Positions 1 through 7,761 of a stretch of DNA of 64,000 nucleotides are shown here, one piece after another. Position numbers and translations under genes: made by a program. The first letter of the stretch is position 1; each line of letters begins with the position of its first letter. The DNA is from Roseivirga sp. GTDB taxonomy: Bacteria > Bacteroidota > Bacteroidia > Cytophagales > Cyclobacteriaceae. The DNA lies in assembly GCA_021404565.1 (NCBI GenBank), contig JAAWWF010000011.1:1-64000 (forward strand), written 5' to 3'. The notes beneath the pieces are model-generated. The model made no database searches and was not told the origin of the DNA. It was given only the letters and a program-made list of their open reading frames with translations.

Positions 1-52
1 AATAAGCTTCCTTTTTTTAACAGCCAATCAATCTCCAACAGCGTTTTCCACA

Positions 53-111
53 GTTGCCCTGAGATGGCCTGGAGTTTAGTTTGAGCCCTCCAGGTGGCCG
101 ATTAGGGCAAC
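53..111. repeat. Nested inverted repeat upstream of the exonuclease gene
   Basis: The outer arms GTTGCCCT (53-60) and AGGGCAAC (104-111) enclose inner arms CCTGGAG (68-74) and CTCCAGG (88-94). Together they could form one long imperfect stem. A shorter dyad CCGAT/ATCGG follows at 122-137. No T-run follows on either strand, so a terminator is not supported. It could be an intergenic repeat or a 5' leader structure of the exonuclease gene. Confidence 0.45.
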
Positions 112-174
112 CCTCAATCGTCCGATCACTCAATCGGTCAGACGAATAAAGGAGCGTTATAAAGAATAACAATA

Positions 175-714
175 ATGAATAATATAATATTTGATTTAGA
201 GGCTACCTGCTGGGAAGGCAGGGATAAAAGCCCTAATGAAACCATAGAGATCGGAGCCGTATTGGTAAACGATCGGAAAGAAATCATATCAGAGTTTGAG
301 CAGTTCGTACGACCGCTCAAATACCCTCAACTTAGCAAGTTCTGCACAGAGTTGACTTCTATTCGGCAGTCAGATGTAGACGATGCGCCCTACTTCGGTG
401 AAGCCACAGACCTTTTTAAGCAATGGTTTGGTTTCGGGAATGAAGATTACAGGCTTTGCTCCTGGGGCTTTTATGATCGGAAGCAATTGGAGAGTGACGG
501 CCGAATTCACGGCCTTGACAATGGCTGGGTCGAAAAACATATTAGCCTGAAACATCAGTATGGGAAGTTCAAAAACCTGAGAAGGGCCATAGGCATGAAG
601 ACTGCCCTCAAAAATGAAGGCCTGACTCTGGAAGGAACGCATCACAGAGGAATCGATGATGCTCGAAATATTGCCAAAATCTTTATCAGGCACTTCGATC
701 ATTGGAGGTTTTAG
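175..714 (+). CDS. 3'-5' exonuclease, Eri1/KapD-like DEDDh family
   Basis: This 179-residue protein is a DEDDh 3'-5' exonuclease. Exo I is visible as FDLEAT with D7 and E9, Exo II as FYDRKQL with D101, and Exo III as HHRGIDDA with H157 and D162, so all catalytic acids and the general base are present. The protein is a single nuclease domain with no SAP or RNA-binding extension, which matches bacterial KapD/Eri1-like stand-alone enzymes. The family trims RNA or single-stranded DNA 3' ends, and the physiological substrate here is unknown. The start is the first ATG after an A-rich leader. The gene stands alone and the next gene starts 111 bp downstream. Confidence 0.9.
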   Translation: MNNIIFDLEATCWEGRDKSPNETIEIGAVLVNDRKEIISEFEQFVRPLKYPQLSKFCTELTSIRQSDVDDAPYFGEATDLFKQWFGFGNEDYRLCSWGFYDRKQLESDGRIHGLDNGWVEKHISLKHQYGKFKNLRRAIGMKTALKNEGLTLEGTHHRGIDDARNIAKIFIRHFDHWRF

Positions 715-795
715 AGAGTCGCTGGTTACAAGATTCTCAAGCACCCTGATTTAAAATTCCGAAAATTTGACTGGTTCATTTCTTCGAATTTAGTA

Positions 796-810
796 CATTG
801 GAATCCAATG
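796..810. promoter_or_regulatory. Palindromic candidate operator before the first padR gene
   Basis: CATTGG-AAT-CCAATG is a perfect 6-bp-arm palindrome ending 15 bp before the PadR start codon. It overlaps TACATTGG, which resembles the Bacteroidota -7 element TAnnTTTG. A dyad overlapping the promoter of an autoregulated PadR gene is the expected arrangement, but binding is inferred only. Confidence 0.45.
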
Positions 811-825
811 CATTGTTAAATAAGT

Positions 826-1158
826 ATGCAATCTTCACAACTGCTTAAAGGCACATTTTATACGATGATCCTCAAGGTTCTTTCAGAAAGTGAAAGAATG
901 TATGGCTATGAGATAGCTCAGAAGGTCAAATCTCTTTCGGGTGATGAAATTATAGTTAACGAGGGTTCCCTTTATCCTATTCTTCACAAGATGGAAGAAG
1001 AGGGAATGGTGGTAGCTGAGCGTATCGATATTGGTAACCGCACCCGCAGATACTACACGCTGACTGACTCAGGCACCGCGAAGGTGCCGGTAAAACTTGA
1101 AGAGTTTGAGCAGTTTGTTGAGGTAGTAAGGCGTGTGTTATACCCCACTGTTAGCTGA
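826..1158 (+). CDS. PadR family transcriptional regulator
   Basis: This 110-residue winged-helix protein belongs to the PadR family. The N-terminal helices carry YGYEIAQKV and the wing region contains EGSLYPILHKMEEEGMV followed by RRYYTLTDSG, which is the standard PadR core. The C-terminal dimerisation helix is short, as in the PadR-s1 subgroup. Its TGA stop is one nucleotide before the start of the permease gene, so the two are almost certainly co-transcribed and translationally coupled. By analogy with other PadR/transporter pairs it probably represses its own operon. It is clearly more diverged from the PadR proteins at 25545 and 43557 than those two are from each other. Confidence 0.92.
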   Translation: MQSSQLLKGTFYTMILKVLSESERMYGYEIAQKVKSLSGDEIIVNEGSLYPILHKMEEEGMVVAERIDIGNRTRRYYTLTDSGTAKVPVKLEEFEQFVEVVRRVLYPTVS

Positions 1159-1159
1159 T

Positions 1160-3814
1160 ATGGGCGTTGAACTGAAAAAGTCGCAGGTAGCATTTATCAG
1201 GAAAGACCTGGAGAAAAGGGGGGTATATTACTCTCCTCTACAGGAAGATGTGGTAGATCATATTTGCACGGCTGTTGAGGCAGAGATGACAATGGGGGTG
1301 CGGTTTAAAGATGCCTATGTCAGTTCTCTACAGCAGTTTTATCCGGCTGAGGTCAGTCAGCTGCAAAATCAAACACTCAAAAATCTCAACTCTATGACAC
1401 TACTTTCGAGCTATTTGCGTACGGCATTTCGAAACCTGACGAAGCATAAGGGCTATACGGCCATCAATCTGCTTGGGCTCACTACGGGGCTCGCAATCTG
1501 TCTCCTTATTTTCTTGTTCATTCGGTATGAACTTAGCTATGACAACGAGCATCCGGGGGAAAATCTATACAGGCTTACCTCGACTATCCGACAATCTGGA
1601 GGGCAGGTAATGAACACCGCTCTGACAGGAGCACCATGGGGCCCCGTAATGGTAGAAGAAATTCCCGAACTGCTGGAGGCAGCCAGGTTTATGAAATACA
1701 GGTTGGATGTGCTGGTGGCTTATCCCAAAAAGAATCAATCCTATTATGAATCCAATCTGATCTGGGGCGATCAGTCCGCTCTTCAGTTTTTTGATCTTCC
1801 GCTGATAGAGGGAGACAGGGAATCTGCCCTGGTAAACCCGAACAGTGCCGTAATAAGTGAGGCCACGGCCAGGAAATTTTTTGGTGATGGGAATGCGATA
1901 GGTGAGATACTCCAGTACAATAATGAAGTCGACCTTATTGTGACCGGGGTGATGCGTGATATGCGGGAAAATGTGCATTTCAAGGCCGATATCATTGCCT
2001 CTTTCAATACACTTCAGAGTTTTTGGGGTACCATCAACAGTTGGACCATACAATATTATTATACCTACTTCAAAATTCAGGAGGGAACAGATATTAAGCA
2101 ATTGGAGGCCAGGTTTCCTGGCTTCTTCGAAAAGCATATCGGTAAAGAATGGACAACGAGAAGGTCTGCTCAGTTACAGGCTGTTTCTGATATCCATCTG
2201 AGGTCAAACCTGGGGAGTGAACTGAAGGCTAATACGAATATCAGCTACCTCTACCTGCTGGCCCTTATTGCCTTGATTATTCTTTGCATGGCCTGTGCCA
2301 ATTTTGTGAATCTCAACATAGCGCGTTCGCTCAACAGGCTAAGGGAGGTAGGTATTCGCAAGGTAATGGGGGGCTTGCGCATAGATCTTATGGTGCAGTT
2401 TGTCATAGAGAGCAGTGCCCTCGTGGTGCTGGCACTTTTACTATCTCTCTTTACAGCGTCACTGCTGTTGCCCTTTTTCAATAACCTCCTGGGAAAGGAT
2501 CTCACCCTGTTCGTTGAGCTGGATTGGATGCTGGTCTTTTTTCTCTTGACTATAGTGATCGTTGTAAGTCTTGTTGCTGGTGCTTTGCCCGGGCTGTATG
2601 CTTCCAGTGTTAAGCCTGTAGTTGCGCTCAAAGGTAAGCTGGAGCAGGTGCTTGGGAAATTTACCCTGAGAGACGCTCTGGTGCTGTTTCAATTCTCAAT
2701 CTGCATTTGCCTGATCATTGCCGTTGGGGTTATCAGGTCACAGCAGCGGTACATCATGTCCAAAGACCTGGGCTATGATCAGGAGCAGTTGCTCATGCTG
2801 TCGACCAACAATATTCCGACAGGCCGACTAGAAATAGTCAAGAACGAGCTGCTTGATCTGGCTGAGGTAAGCGAAGTTTCCATCACCTCTCATCAGCTGG
2901 CCGGAGATCAACCCTATCACTCTTCCTATGTGTTTTCTAATGCTGAAAGGGGCTATGATACCCTTTTGTTAGGCCGGTTGCATGTGGATATGGATTTTAT
3001 CAAAACCTATTCGCTGGAGCTGCTTGCCGGGCGTGACTATAACCCTGCCATTGCCAGCGATACGGCTTCGTTTCTAATTAACGAAACTACGGTGAAACAG
3101 CTGGGACTGGCATCTAATGAAGAGGCCATCAACCTGATGATCAACTATCGGGCACAAGGAGAAAACCATCGTTACAGGCGTACAGGTAGGGTAATCGGGG
3201 TAATTAAGGATTTTCATTTTCAAAGTCTGCACCATGAGGTTGAGGGCTTTGTAATGGACCTGCAGCCGGCAAGAGCTCACTTTATCGCCTGTAAGATTGC
3301 AGGATTGGACAACTTTGAGCGCACCTTAAAATCGATTGAGGTTAAGATGGCGGAGATGGTTCCTGATACTCCATTAGATTACTTTTTTATGGATGACAGA
3401 CTGGTCATGCAGTACGCTACCGAGGCACAGCTAAGCACGCTGTTATCTATTGCCACTGTGGTTGCGTTGATCGTAGCCCTTCTGGGACTGGTTAGTTTGG
3501 TCTCACAAATGACTGCCTTCAGACGAAAGGAAATCGGTGTCAGAAAGGTGTTGGGAGCAAGCTCACAGGGAATTGTAATCATGATCTCCAAACGCTTTGT
3601 TCTGGTCATTCTCATTAGTCTGCTCATCGCAGGAGCCGCAGGCTATTTCTGGATGGACAACTGGCTAAACAACTTCTCTCATAGAATTGGGTTTCCCTGG
3701 TACCTTGTCCTATTGGCGGGTTTGCTGAATCTGGCTGTCACCCTCAGTATAGTACAACTGATTGCAGGCAGGGCTGCACGACTCAATCCGGCAAAAACAC
3801 TCCGGTACGACTGA
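1160..3814 (+). CDS. MacB/FtsX-type double permease without ATPase domain (locus 1)
   Basis: Starting at ATG 1160 gives 884 residues and a 1-nt gap after padR. An upstream in-frame ATG at 1133 would overlap padR by 26 nt and is less likely. The cytoplasmic N-terminus (LKKSQVAFIRKDL, then LQEDVVDHICTAVE) differs from the WFC-type prefix of the two arrays. Two MacB-like halves follow, each a transmembrane helix, a periplasmic domain and an FtsX block of three helices, giving about eight helices. The coupling-loop motifs REVGIRKVMG and KEIGVRKVLG, which in MacB/LolCE face the ATPase, are retained in both halves. The C-terminus is LRYD. No ATPase gene is nearby. Substrate unknown. Confidence 0.88.
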   Translation: MGVELKKSQVAFIRKDLEKRGVYYSPLQEDVVDHICTAVEAEMTMGVRFKDAYVSSLQQFYPAEVSQLQNQTLKNLNSMTLLSSYLRTAFRNLTKHKGYTAINLLGLTTGLAICLLIFLFIRYELSYDNEHPGENLYRLTSTIRQSGGQVMNTALTGAPWGPVMVEEIPELLEAARFMKYRLDVLVAYPKKNQSYYESNLIWGDQSALQFFDLPLIEGDRESALVNPNSAVISEATARKFFGDGNAIGEILQYNNEVDLIVTGVMRDMRENVHFKADIIASFNTLQSFWGTINSWTIQYYYTYFKIQEGTDIKQLEARFPGFFEKHIGKEWTTRRSAQLQAVSDIHLRSNLGSELKANTNISYLYLLALIALIILCMACANFVNLNIARSLNRLREVGIRKVMGGLRIDLMVQFVIESSALVVLALLLSLFTASLLLPFFNNLLGKDLTLFVELDWMLVFFLLTIVIVVSLVAGALPGLYASSVKPVVALKGKLEQVLGKFTLRDALVLFQFSICICLIIAVGVIRSQQRYIMSKDLGYDQEQLLMLSTNNIPTGRLEIVKNELLDLAEVSEVSITSHQLAGDQPYHSSYVFSNAERGYDTLLLGRLHVDMDFIKTYSLELLAGRDYNPAIASDTASFLINETTVKQLGLASNEEAINLMINYRAQGENHRYRRTGRVIGVIKDFHFQSLHHEVEGFVMDLQPARAHFIACKIAGLDNFERTLKSIEVKMAEMVPDTPLDYFFMDDRLVMQYATEAQLSTLLSIATVVALIVALLGLVSLVSQMTAFRRKEIGVRKVLGASSQGIVIMISKRFVLVILISLLIAGAAGYFWMDNWLNNFSHRIGFPWYLVLLAGLLNLAVTLSIVQLIAGRAARLNPAKTLRYD

Positions 3815-3817
3815 CGA

Positions 3818-4540
3818 TCAGATGCTTTTCAGAAAGTTTTTGACCTGAGCCCAATAACTGCCATTATCATCGAATTTAGCCCATAAGGCTCTCGATCCAT
3901 GATTTCCTTTGGTATCAGGTAAGAAGAATTTCTTTTTACCATCAGGAATACTCTGATGAATACCCCACCAACTGCCTTTCTCATTTTTAGCGGAGGTGAT
4001 AAAGCTTGGCACTTTGATGTTCTTAGCGCTGGAGCTGATAAAGCTTTTGCTGCCAAAGTATTCTCCCGGAGAGAAAGAAAGTACGGCATCCATATTATCT
4101 GGATAATCTCCGGCATATTTAAGCACTAAAGCAGAGGAGTAAGAGCTGCCCCAAATAATGAGCTGATCCGGCTTGTATTGTGTTTTGGCATAAGCTACGG
4201 CTGCTTCAATGTCCTGAAAGGCGTCCACATAAGTCGTCTTTTTACCGGCCTTTTTTGCCCGGGCATTCGTTTCATTCTTGACGTCATTTACGCCTCCTCC
4301 TGATCGCTGGTCTACTGCCAGACAGGTATAGCCCAGAGCATTAAGTTTGGGTGCAATTTCCTTATACTCACCACGGCTCCAACCTGCCTGGTGAAATAGG
4401 ACTATCACTTTTTTGCTGCCACTTTGCTCATAAACGTCAGCCGTAATGGTGAGTCCATCAGCCGCGTTGAATTCCACAGTTTTCTGGGCATGTGCTGTAC
4501 CAATGGTCAGGCAAAGTGAGAGTGTAAGGAGAAACTTCAT
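3818..4540 (-). CDS. Secreted alpha/beta hydrolase (dienelactone-hydrolase-like)
   Basis: This 240-residue protein starts with a clear signal peptide ending near AHAQ and so is probably periplasmic. The fold is recognisable from the oxyanion-region strand VIVLFHQAGWSRGEY, the nucleophile elbow WGSSYSS (GxSxS, slightly off the usual GxSxG) and a late histidine in KGNHGSRALW. An acidic residue completing the triad cannot be assigned by eye. Substrate is unknown; esterase or peptidase activity is possible. The gene is convergent with the permease gene, with only 3 nt between their stop codons. It is divergent from the histidine kinase. Confidence 0.8.
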   Translation of the reverse strand: MKFLLTLSLCLTIGTAHAQKTVEFNAADGLTITADVYEQSGSKKVIVLFHQAGWSRGEYKEIAPKLNALGYTCLAVDQRSGGGVNDVKNETNARAKKAGKKTTYVDAFQDIEAAVAYAKTQYKPDQLIIWGSSYSSALVLKYAGDYPDNMDAVLSFSPGEYFGSKSFISSSAKNIKVPSFITSAKNEKGSWWGIHQSIPDGKKKFFLPDTKGNHGSRALWAKFDDNGSYWAQVKNFLKSI

Positions 4541-4566
4541 AGGTCTGGTGTTAGTTTTTATTTGTC

Positions 4567-4593
4567 ATCATTAACCCGATTGAGGTTAATGAT
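4567..4593. promoter_or_regulatory. 10-bp-arm palindrome in the hydrolase/kinase divergent region
   Basis: ATCATTAACC (4567-4576) and GGTTAATGAT (4584-4593) are perfect inverted arms separated by 7 bp. They lie 27-53 bp upstream of the hydrolase start codon on the minus strand. The symmetry suggests a dimeric regulator site or a leader hairpin. No T-run accompanies it. Confidence 0.5.
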
Positions 4594-4796
4594 ATTGTAC
4601 TGTCTTTGATGCAGGTAAGTTCCTGTTAAATTAAGAACAGTCCTATTCTTTTATGATTGGAGCACAGGCATTTGTCGGCAAAGCTGCTTTTTAGAGCGTG
4701 TAAGCTTTGGCCAACAATAGCTTTTGTGGCTGTGATCCATCGTTAATCAGTGTTAAAGTTGGCACCTGCCCCCTCTGAAATGCGTATAATTGAAGT

Positions 4797-6275
4797 GTGA
4801 AACGGAATATCCGAATAGCGTCTCTGACTATGTGGGTGAGCCTGATTGGACTGTTGTCTTTTCAGGTGTACTGGATTTCTACGGCTTATACTCAAAAGAA
4901 AGAAGAGATTGAGGCTGAAATCAAAGATGCCTTTTCAAAGGCCAATAATGGACTGCTCATAAAAAAACTTGGGAACCTGAGTGGTATGGAGGTAAGTATT
5001 TCAGCGGAAGGAGACTTCTTTTCCCCAGATACTATTGTGATAGCCAGTCCGGGGATGAGTAGGAAAGAAATGGAGGTTTTGGGGCACTCACTAAGCTATT
5101 CGATGACCATTTCCACTGATGAGGACGAAGTTGATCTTCTAAAGGATAATGTGCTTTCGGGTATAGGAGATGTAATCAACAAGGCTACTCACGGAATTGA
5201 GAAATCAAGGTTTATGTCGCGCGGAGATATTACTGAGGCCGATTTCAGCTTTATGGATTCCCTTTTGGGCGCTTACCTGGAGCCGGTTAACCTGGAAAAT
5301 GCATACGTGCTGACATTTGGCCATATGAACAGCGAAGAGTTTGAGTTTCCCACAGAGCTGCCCACTATTCCACGGTCAAGCGTAAAAACACAATCACTTA
5401 TACAGCCGCTGTCATTTGGCTCGCGGGATAAAATGGCCAAGCTGATCTTTCCTGAACGGGAGGTGGTCAAATCATCTCTTTCCAGTATAAGTCTGATCAT
5501 TGTGGCTTCGGTAGTAATGCTGGGATTGTTCGTGGGAGCCTGGTATTACATTGTTAAAAGCCTGCAGCGCCAGTATCAGCTTACCCTGATGAAGGACGAC
5601 TTTATCAGTAATATGACTCATGAGTTAAAAACTCCGGTCACGGCTTCATCGCTGGCTTTGGAGGTAATTGCGAAAAATGACAAGGTTAAAACCGATAAGC
5701 AACTTACGAGCCTGATTGGCATTGCCAAAACCGAGCAGGAGCGAATGCTGGGAATGATCGACACCATTCTGGAGAGTACTACCCAAAACGGAATGCCTGA
5801 TGAAGACCTTTCTGAATTATGTCTGAACGAAGAGCTGGAGGCGGTCAGCGAAACCATTCGCATGAAGGTAAACGACCTCAATGGTACTTTGAGCCTACTG
5901 GTTTCGCCAGATAAGCTCATGGTGAAAGCCTCTCAGGTACATCTCCAAAATGCCATTATCAATATTCTGGAAAATGCCATTAAGTACGCTAACGGAGTGC
6001 CACATATAAAAGTAGGCCTGGGAAAGGATGGTAAGATGGCCGCACTGGAGATTGTAGATAAGGGAATTGGCATAAGCAAAGAAGATCAGAAGCGCATCTT
6101 CGAAAAGTTCTTCAGGGTGCACACAGGCAATGTTCATACGATCAAGGGTTATGGTTTAGGCCTTAGTTATACCAAGGCCGTTATCGAAAGCTGTGGAGGA
6201 AATATTGAGGTGGCCAGTGAGCTACACAAGGGAACGACTTTTACCATTAAAATACCATTGATCCATGCTAGCTAA
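4797..6275 (+). CDS. Sensor histidine kinase
   Basis: This 492-residue membrane kinase begins at GTG 4797. The first helix (about residues 10-30) starts just after it, matching the usual Bacteroidota kinase N-terminus. A periplasmic sensor region of about 200 residues follows, then a second helix around 230-252. The HisKA motif NMTHELKTPV places the phospho-acceptor at H275. The ATPase domain shows ILENAIKYANG (N box), DKGIGIS (G1) and GYGLGLSYTKA (G2). The response regulator gene overlaps its end by 11 nt, so this is a cognate pair. The signal sensed is unknown. Confidence 0.93.
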   Translation: MKRNIRIASLTMWVSLIGLLSFQVYWISTAYTQKKEEIEAEIKDAFSKANNGLLIKKLGNLSGMEVSISAEGDFFSPDTIVIASPGMSRKEMEVLGHSLSYSMTISTDEDEVDLLKDNVLSGIGDVINKATHGIEKSRFMSRGDITEADFSFMDSLLGAYLEPVNLENAYVLTFGHMNSEEFEFPTELPTIPRSSVKTQSLIQPLSFGSRDKMAKLIFPEREVVKSSLSSISLIIVASVVMLGLFVGAWYYIVKSLQRQYQLTLMKDDFISNMTHELKTPVTASSLALEVIAKNDKVKTDKQLTSLIGIAKTEQERMLGMIDTILESTTQNGMPDEDLSELCLNEELEAVSETIRMKVNDLNGTLSLLVSPDKLMVKASQVHLQNAIINILENAIKYANGVPHIKVGLGKDGKMAALEIVDKGIGISKEDQKRIFEKFFRVHTGNVHTIKGYGLGLSYTKAVIESCGGNIEVASELHKGTTFTIKIPLIHAS

Positions 6276-6957
6276 AATTCTCTTTGCCGAAGACGATGTG
6301 AACATCGGAATGATCACCAAGCAGTTTTTGGAAGACCTGGACTATGAGGTGTACCTGTATAAAAACGGCAATGAAGTAGTTTCTGCTTTTCATCGTTTGA
6401 AACCAGACCTTTGTTTACTTGATGTCATGTTGCCCTACAAAGACGGTTTTACCATAGGTCGGGAGATCAGACAGGATGACCCGAAAGTGCCGATCATCTT
6501 CATCACCGCAAAATCCCAGCTTAAAGATGTGCTGGAGGGGTTTGAATCAGGAGCCAATGATTATATCAAAAAACCCTTCAGTCTGGAAGAGCTAAAGGCT
6601 CGGGTGCTGTCACTACTCAGGTTCAGAATTGATGGCCTGCTGGATGAAGATGAGCCCAACGAGTTTGAAATCGGCAGTTTCCATTTTAAGTACGATCAGC
6701 AATTGCTCATTCAAAACGGCAGTGAGCGATTGCTCTCTCCAAGAGAAGCAGACTTGCTCAAGGAGTTGTGCCTCAATATTCAAAACACTATGGATAAGGC
6801 AAAAACACTTCGGAAAATCTGGGGAGACGATACCTTTTACAACGGCAGGAGTATGGATGTGTACATCACAAAAATCCGAAAATACCTGAAAGCGGATTCG
6901 TCTATTGAGATATTAAACCTTCGTGGGGTCGGCTATAAGCTTTTGATCAAAGGCTAG
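6265..6957 (+). CDS. Two-component response regulator, OmpR/PhoB-type
   Basis: This 230-residue protein has a receiver domain with acidic pocket E9/D10/D11, phospho-acceptor D53 in CLLDVMLPYKDG and the switch lysine in YIKKPF. A C-terminal winged helix follows, with LLSPREADLLKELC and a final VYITKIRKYL recognition region ending RGVGYKLL, typical of OmpR-class factors. It overlaps the kinase gene by 11 nt and is surely its partner. The targets cannot be told from context; the neighbouring hydrolase is divergent from the pair and could be one. Confidence 0.94.
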   Translation: MLAKILFAEDDVNIGMITKQFLEDLDYEVYLYKNGNEVVSAFHRLKPDLCLLDVMLPYKDGFTIGREIRQDDPKVPIIFITAKSQLKDVLEGFESGANDYIKKPFSLEELKARVLSLLRFRIDGLLDEDEPNEFEIGSFHFKYDQQLLIQNGSERLLSPREADLLKELCLNIQNTMDKAKTLRKIWGDDTFYNGRSMDVYITKIRKYLKADSSIEILNLRGVGYKLLIKG

Positions 6958-6959
6958 CC

Positions 6960-7002
6960 ATGTTGAATGGTGACTATCTAGTGTTCATTTGCCATTTAAC
7001 AT
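6960..7002. repeat. Intergenic inverted repeat of the TGTTGAAT family
   Basis: ATGTTGAATGG (6960-6970) and CCATTTAACAT (6992-7002) form an imperfect stem (one mismatch) between two convergent genes. The same TGTTGAAT words recur at 22701-22800, so this looks like a dispersed intergenic element. It may also act as a two-way transcription barrier, but it lacks a strong T-run. Confidence 0.5.
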
Positions 7003-7014
7003 CAAACCTTTATC

Positions 7015-7761
7015 TCAGACATTCCTCTGTCTCACTGCTTCATACAAGCCCACAGAAGCAGCCACACCTACATTCAAGGATTGAATCTTCCCATTTATCG
7101 GGAGTTTGCACATGTGGTCCGCAATGCGTATAAATTCATGAGAAATACCGTCCTCCTCCGAGCCCATGATCAGGGCAATGGGATCTGTCAGATCTGTATC
7201 ATAAAGGGAGTCAGAAGCTTTTTCAGTACAAGCCACCAGCTGGATACCGTTCTCCTGAATCTCTCGCAAAGTCCTTTTCAGGTTATCGCTTCTGTATACA
7301 GGTATGTAGTTAAGGGCTCCTGCCGAGGTCTTCATGGCATCACTGTTGATCTGGGCACTGCCATGGGAGGGAATGATAATCCCGTGTGCTCCGGCACACT
7401 CTGCCGAACGGGCAATCGCGCCAAAATTCCTTACATCCGTTACACGGTCCAGCACCAGTAGCAGGGGAGTTTCTCCTTTTTCGAAGGTAGAGGAAATGAT
7501 ATGATCCAGTGAGGAATAGGTTATTGCTGAAATAAAGGCAATGGCTCCCTGGTGGTTTTTCCGGGTTACGCGGTTGAGTTTTTCCAGCGGTACTTTGGTA
7601 GCAGGGATGCCATAATCCCGTACCAGTGTCATCAACTCAGCAATCAGCTCGTTTTTTACATCCTTCTGTATTAGTAATTTTTCTATTTCTTTGCCAGCCT
7701 GAATGGCCTCTATGATCGCCCTTGTACCATAGATAAAATCCTCTTTTCTTCTTTCCTGCAT
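7015..7761 (-). CDS. rlmB: 23S rRNA (guanosine-2'-O-)-methyltransferase RlmB (SpoU/TrmH family)
   Basis: This 248-residue SPOUT methyltransferase has the three family motifs: NFGAIARSAECAGAHGII (motif 1), LIMGSEEDGIS (motif 2) and LPINGKIQSLNVGVAASVG (motif 3, the knot and dimer interface). The N-terminus FIYGTRAIIEAI is the small L30e-like substrate-binding domain usual in RlmB. The enzyme 2'-O-methylates G2251 (E. coli numbering) in the 23S P-loop. The start codon overlaps the stop of the GWxTD gene in TAATG, indicating translational coupling. TrmH on tRNA is an alternative, but the L30e-like domain favours RlmB. Confidence 0.88.
   Translation of the reverse strand: MQERRKEDFIYGTRAIIEAIQAGKEIEKLLIQKDVKNELIAELMTLVRDYGIPATKVPLEKLNRVTRKNHQGAIAFISAITYSSLDHIISSTFEKGETPLLLVLDRVTDVRNFGAIARSAECAGAHGIIIPSHGSAQINSDAMKTSAGALNYIPVYRSDNLKRTLREIQENGIQLVACTEKASDSLYDTDLTDPIALIMGSEEDGISHEFIRIADHMCKLPINGKIQSLNVGVAASVGLYEAVRQRNV

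Noticed and set aside
1133-1159. Upstream ATG at 1133 as the locus 1 permease start
   Set aside because: It would overlap padR by 26 nt and add nine non-conserved residues; ATG 1160 directly after the padR stop is more consistent with the coupling seen at the other loci.
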